A stretch of 64,000 nucleotides of DNA from Hydractinia symbiolongicarpus (taxonomy: Eukaryota > Cnidaria > Hydrozoa > Anthoathecata > Hydractiniidae), in the NCBI RefSeq assembly GCF_029227915.1, contig NC_079889.1, positions 2,170,001 to 2,234,000 of the forward strand, given 5' to 3'. Every line of letters starts with the position of its first letter. The first letter of the stretch is position 1. A program made the position numbers and the translations under genes. Shown here piece by piece: positions 62,401 through 64,000 of the stretch. Below the pieces are notes generated by a model that saw only the letters and a list, made by a program, of their open reading frames with translations, was not told the DNA's origin and searched no databases.

Positions 62401-62812
62401 TTCTAGAAAAAAAGGAAAGATTTTAATCAATCTGTTGATTCCATCTGGGTCCGTGAGAAAGTTAATTACTTTAATTGATGTGATCTGATTGGTTGATTTA
62501 AATCCTCTAATTATCTCTTCAAATAATAAATAGTCAAAGATGATTCTGATCATTTCCGTCGATGACAGCTGCAGCTGTCGAAATGACAGCTGTAGCTCTC
62601 AAAACATAGCCTAGAATAAACTCGCTTGTTCATGACATAAAAATATTTATATTATTTAAAAAAAAATTGTAGTAACAGGCATACCAATGATGTTGATAAT
62701 TTGCACTTATTCCTTTTTTCAAGAACTCCAACTGTTTCATTGAGTAAGCATCATCTTTCTTATAAACCTTTTTACAAACAGCTACGCATTCCTTGTCCAG
62801 ACCAAATTCAAA
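41432..62812 (-). CDS. TM9SF2-like nonaspanin (transmembrane 9 superfamily), 5'-partial
   Basis: Seventeen minus-strand exons, 5' to 3': 62812-62685, 58557-58425, 52881-52754, 52588-52471, 51631-51552, 50256-50145, 48987-48867, 48125-48064, 47707-47650, 47460-47403, 47319-47218, 46274-46217, 46139-46092, 44017-43920, 42599-42488, 41894-41723, 41514-41432. All have GT/AG borders and matching phases; the sum is 1671 nt without a stop (556 residues). The lumenal part has PVTWCYDVADSE and FPIGCY; the membrane part has LFLSGMIAMIMLR, SPANRGAL, SSAAIPF, SVPLTFIG, ILLCYFHLC and YFGYSF, closest to TM9SF2 by recall. The family acts in Golgi and endosomal membranes in sorting and glycosylation. Roughly 100 N-terminal residues lie beyond the window. 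Several normally invariant motifs are altered (see findings). Exon 13 is the least certain. Confidence 0.85.
43490..43550. repeat. Short tandem repeat, GATCAACCGCAGA type
   Basis: Four or five imperfect copies of a 10-13-base word (GATCAACCGCAGA, TTAACCGCGGATCAA). It lies in an intron of the TM9SF2-like gene. Confidence 0.6.
44983..45474. mobile_element. MITE with long inverted repeats and TA target site
   Basis: Arms of about 145 bp (44983-45128 and 45330-45474) are inverted copies with a few mismatches. They begin TTGGGTAGAAAATAAATTT. TA dinucleotides flank both ends (44981-44982, 45475-45476), as for Tc1/mariner-derived MITEs. The central 200 bp has no coding capacity. It is inserted in the intron between exons 13 and 14 of the TM9SF2-like gene. 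Confidence 0.85.
46837..47204. repeat. 42-bp minisatellite, nine copies
   Basis: About nine head-to-tail copies with a period of exactly 42 bp; GGGGTGTATA recurs from 46846 to 47182. Copies differ mainly at one or two sites (C/T in TCTGCAAAT against TTTGCAAAT or TTTGTGG). Because 42 is divisible by three and the unit has no stop in several frames, open frames appear on both strands. The array lies in the intron just downstream of exon 11 of the TM9SF2-like gene, ending about 8 bases from the splice donor signal. Confidence 0.95.
48586..48741. repeat. Small foldback element (about 60-bp arms)
   Basis: Imperfect inverted repeat: AAAATGCACAAAGCTTTTTG near 48618 and its counterpart CAAAAGCTTTGTGCATTTTT near 48691, extending outward to TTTCAAAAAACACTTTA and TAAAGTGTTTTGAGAAA. 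It lies in an intron of the TM9SF2-like gene between exons 7 and 8. No coding content. Confidence 0.8.
49020..49665 (+). mobile_element. 5'-truncated Penelope-like element with terminal inverted repeats
   Basis: Arms of about 150 bp at 49020-49170 and 49515-49665 are almost perfect reverse complements (TTAGCAAATATTTCTTGGG at the left edge). They enclose and overlap a GIY-YIG endonuclease ORF. Penelope-like elements often carry such inverted or pseudo-LTR flanks. The reverse transcriptase is missing. It is inserted in the intron between exons 6 and 7 of the TM9SF2-like gene, antisense to it. Confidence 0.85.
49136..49471 (+). CDS. Penelope-like GIY-YIG endonuclease domain
   Basis: A 111-codon open frame. 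The conserved core reads CGDCGKYYIGETGRKL (residues about 14-30), giving the GIY-YIG-type YYIG and catalytic arginine, followed by RIKEHKNG with the conserved histidine, and KHIKETKHEMNFEKIEIL, ending with EIWENIL. This is the C-terminal endonuclease of a Penelope polyprotein; it normally follows a reverse transcriptase, here absent through 5' truncation. The first methionine lies in the flanking inverted repeat and is probably not a true start. The frame is intact, so the insertion is fairly recent. Confidence 0.8.
   Translation: MYKMLKNSLDKITCGDCGKYYIGETGRKLTTRIKEHKNGAKNDKENVSGMSKHIKETKHEMNFEKIEILYRENNFNKRKFKEALAIKQHKSDLLNKKDEIRRLSEIWENIL
53688..54793. mobile_element. Non-autonomous DNA element with 33-bp perfect terminal repeats
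   Basis: Left end 53688-53720 (GGCGACTCCAATTTAATTAG...) and right end 54761-54793 are exact reverse complements. TA flanks both ends (53686-53687, 54794-54795). The interior has three diverged copies of a GTCGTAACACCCTCCTCCGT word (about 54127, 54241, 54635) and a (CCGA)n run near 54717-54735. No transposase is present. It lies in the intron between exons 2 and 3 of the TM9SF2-like gene. Confidence 0.85.
55587..56400 (-). pseudogene. Decayed unnamed multicopy ORF
   Basis: Minus-strand pieces in nearly one frame: FASHGKGEVKHVGGLAKVS and IVEFFPNKF (56391-56137), KFQVILVAPRSNVTKAVLC (about 56105-56030), and VVADCKSIDMVWFIQIIEED, YIKGYFMGQ, and VVYPFVQFEVQ (55862-55587). I recall a repeated cnidarian protein with the same blocks (H-G-K-G-E-V-D-H-V-G-G), function unknown, probably linked to a mobile element. 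In-frame stops near 56010 and 55876 disable it. It is in an intron of the TM9SF2-like gene, in the same orientation. Confidence 0.5.
56874..58424. other. Intron of TM9SF2-like gene, no other feature seen
   Basis: AT-rich with short frames on both strands (57597-57803 minus, 57925-58188 plus) that show no known motif. A GCGATCGCACGCGCACGC word near 57083 is locally GC-rich. Confidence 0.4.
59400..59515. repeat. Tandem repeat, 17-bp GAGCTAGCTAAGCTATA unit
   Basis: About six copies with A/C/G variation at one site (GCTAAGC, GCTACGC, GCTGAGC). The unit is nearly palindromic, so it can form hairpins. Confidence 0.9.
60985..62330 (+). pseudogene. Penelope-like reverse transcriptase and GIY-YIG endonuclease, broken
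   Basis: The reverse transcriptase is open at 61003-61431: SFDVTSLYTNVLIKGTL carries the first palm aspartate and TQTDGVAMGGPTS a conserved Penelope motif. A TGA at 61429 replaces a tryptophan codon directly before KRFVDDAF, the active-site FVDD. Further stops and frameshifts follow (about 61575-61990). The C-terminal endonuclease is open at 62019-62222 (CKDCDAVYVGETKQM, then QRVQEHKKAV). The order RT then GIY-YIG is that of Penelope/Poseidon elements. The copy is inactive and belongs to a different lineage from the one at 49020-49665. Confidence 0.8.
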
Positions 62813-64000
62813 CTAAAAAAATAATTAAATAATGATGTCAACACTGCTTAAAACAAGTTTGGCGAAGAAACTCTTTTCAAACAGCAATTTTTTATTTCTG
62901 CTTTCAAAGAGCAACTACGACAACTACCACATTTTTTAAACGTTATTGTATCGATCTTCCAGCTCAACAATAATATTTGTATAGCAGAAGGCCCAATAAA
63001 AATTCCACAATGTCATATGAACTTTAATAATGTTCAACAGTGAGTGATTCATACACATTTTTTTTTTCACAAAATATTATGGAAAATTTTGCATAAAAAA
63101 TTTTGTCAGCAAAGACCTGTTAAAGTATAACAAATTTTTTGTTGTAAATTCCTCAGACTGTTTCCCCTATTGTATAGAGCTTGAAACACTTATCAAGAAA
63201 ATTGTGGAAATATCTGCTTTTTAGGAACGGTTGAAGAGATATTGTGGTTGAAAGGTTTTTGATGACCTCAACCTGTCAGTTTCAAAATAGTTGGTTTGAC
63301 ATAGCTTTGGGAAACTGGCCTAAAATTGGTGATATAAAGTTGGCATGTTTACAAACCGAGCTTAAGGACGGTCATTACGAATAACAAGCTTTGTACAGAG
63401 TGAATGTGCTTATTTTGTCCTAAATTTATTTGCCCTATCAGCAGCAAGTACTTTCCGAGAAAATAATGCATATTTCATAACATCTTATAATAAGCACTTT
63501 ATGCACAAAATGTGCAGGAAAATTTATTTAATAACAGAACACATGATGTGCTAGTATTAATTGAACCAATGAAATTATAAACATATATCAGCAGAGAAAA
63601 AAGTACTAATTGTCTTAAGGAAATCAGGGCAATTATAAACTTAAAGCAAATTACACATGTGAACAAGATAAAAAAAATTTCTTATATAAAAATGTGTGAT
63701 CATATTACTCTATCTTACTTATAGTTGTGGGAGAGAAATAACATTAAAGGTCTTTTTTTAATTTGTTTGTGAATGTAATTTGATTGTGAATGTAAATGGT
63801 TGGAGGAAAACCCTGAAGTCTAAACAACAAAAGTTTATTAAGTCGCACTGTTGCTGTAAAAATATAGCTTGAGAACAATCACTATTATTCTTATAAGCAT
63901 CTGCAAAGAAAGGATGTTATTGGGCCAGGTAGAAAATCTTAAATTAGACAAAAAAATCTTAAATTAGACAAAAGAACACAAATTACTCTAAGTCATTAGG
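62813..64000. other. Upstream intron of TM9SF2-like gene, no further exon found
   Basis: The exon at 62685-62812 begins in phase 0 after a TTTTTTTAG acceptor, so at least one more exon must lie to the right. None with the expected N-terminal lumenal motifs was recognised up to 64000. No repeats or other genes are seen. Confidence 0.45.

Larger units (their letters stand above)
59002..62638. mobile_element. Large inverted-repeat element containing a Penelope remnant
   Basis: Inverted arms at 59002-59140 and about 62480-62638: ATGTCATGAACAAGCGAGTT on the left matches the complement at 62619-62638, and AAATCAACCAATCAGATCA at 59121 matches the complement near 62483. No transposase is seen. The interior holds an AGCTAGCTAAGC tandem repeat, unassigned DNA and a dead Penelope-like element. 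A further 20-bp inverted pair lies at 59145-59164 and 60818-60837. The whole unit lies in the intron between exons 1 and 2 of the listed TM9SF2-like exons, ending about 45 bp from a splice donor. Confidence 0.65.

Overview
The window is eukaryotic: introns with GT/AG borders, AT-rich DNA and a dense load of DNA transposons, Penelope-like, DIRS-like and SINE elements. The astacin array, the HIRAN-like and DDE repeat families, and several multicopy ORF families I associate with cnidarian genomes point to a cnidarian, perhaps a hydrozoan. That assignment is inference from recall, not from a search.

Two host loci can be read. (1) A plus-strand tandem array of secreted astacin (M12A) metalloproteases occupies about 5.6-38.6 kb. 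There are four copies: A (6537-11296), B (18243-21223), C (26183-28175) and D (32842-38639). Only B is complete: nine phase-compatible exons give a 496-codon frame with signal peptide, propeptide, HExxHxxGFxHE site, Met-turn and a C-terminal region of about 190 residues that I cannot assign. A has an early stop and a large insertion. C lacks exons 2-5 and is a chimera made at a tandem-duplication junction. D carries a SINE in exon 1, a 2.8-kb Tigger transposon, a 27-bp deletion that removes the third zinc histidine, and two further stops. (2) A minus-strand TM9SF2-like nonaspanin gene has 17 exons from 62812 down to 41432. The exons sum to 1671 nt with consistent phases; the 5' exons lie beyond the right edge.

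Layout: 1-1009 unassigned; 1010-5142 an old transposon with HIRAN-like and DDE fragments and a nested, broken Harbinger element; 5143-13.7 kb astacin A and flanks; 13.7-17.5 kb a HIRAN/DDE relic and a broken DIRS-like element; 17.5-21.2 kb astacin B; 19.8-33.7 kb two adjacent near-identical blocks of about 6.95 kb (spacer plus astacin parts); 33.7-38.6 kb pseudogene D with an intact Tigger; 38.6-41.4 kb unassigned DNA and a decayed multicopy ORF; 41.4-62.8 kb the TM9SF2-like gene, whose introns hold several inverted-repeat elements, a 42-bp minisatellite and two Penelope remnants; 62.8-64 kb unassigned.

The most unusual signal is a Tigger/pogo element (34393-37201) that carries, besides its intact transposase, a divergently transcribed 186-aa HIRAN-like protein inside the same terminal repeats. 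The same head-to-head HIRAN-like/DDE pairing recurs, decayed, in the older relics near 4.5, 13.9, 23.7 and 30.5 kb. Next in interest are the unassigned C-terminal region of the astacins and the divergence of the TM9SF2-like gene at motifs that are normally invariant.
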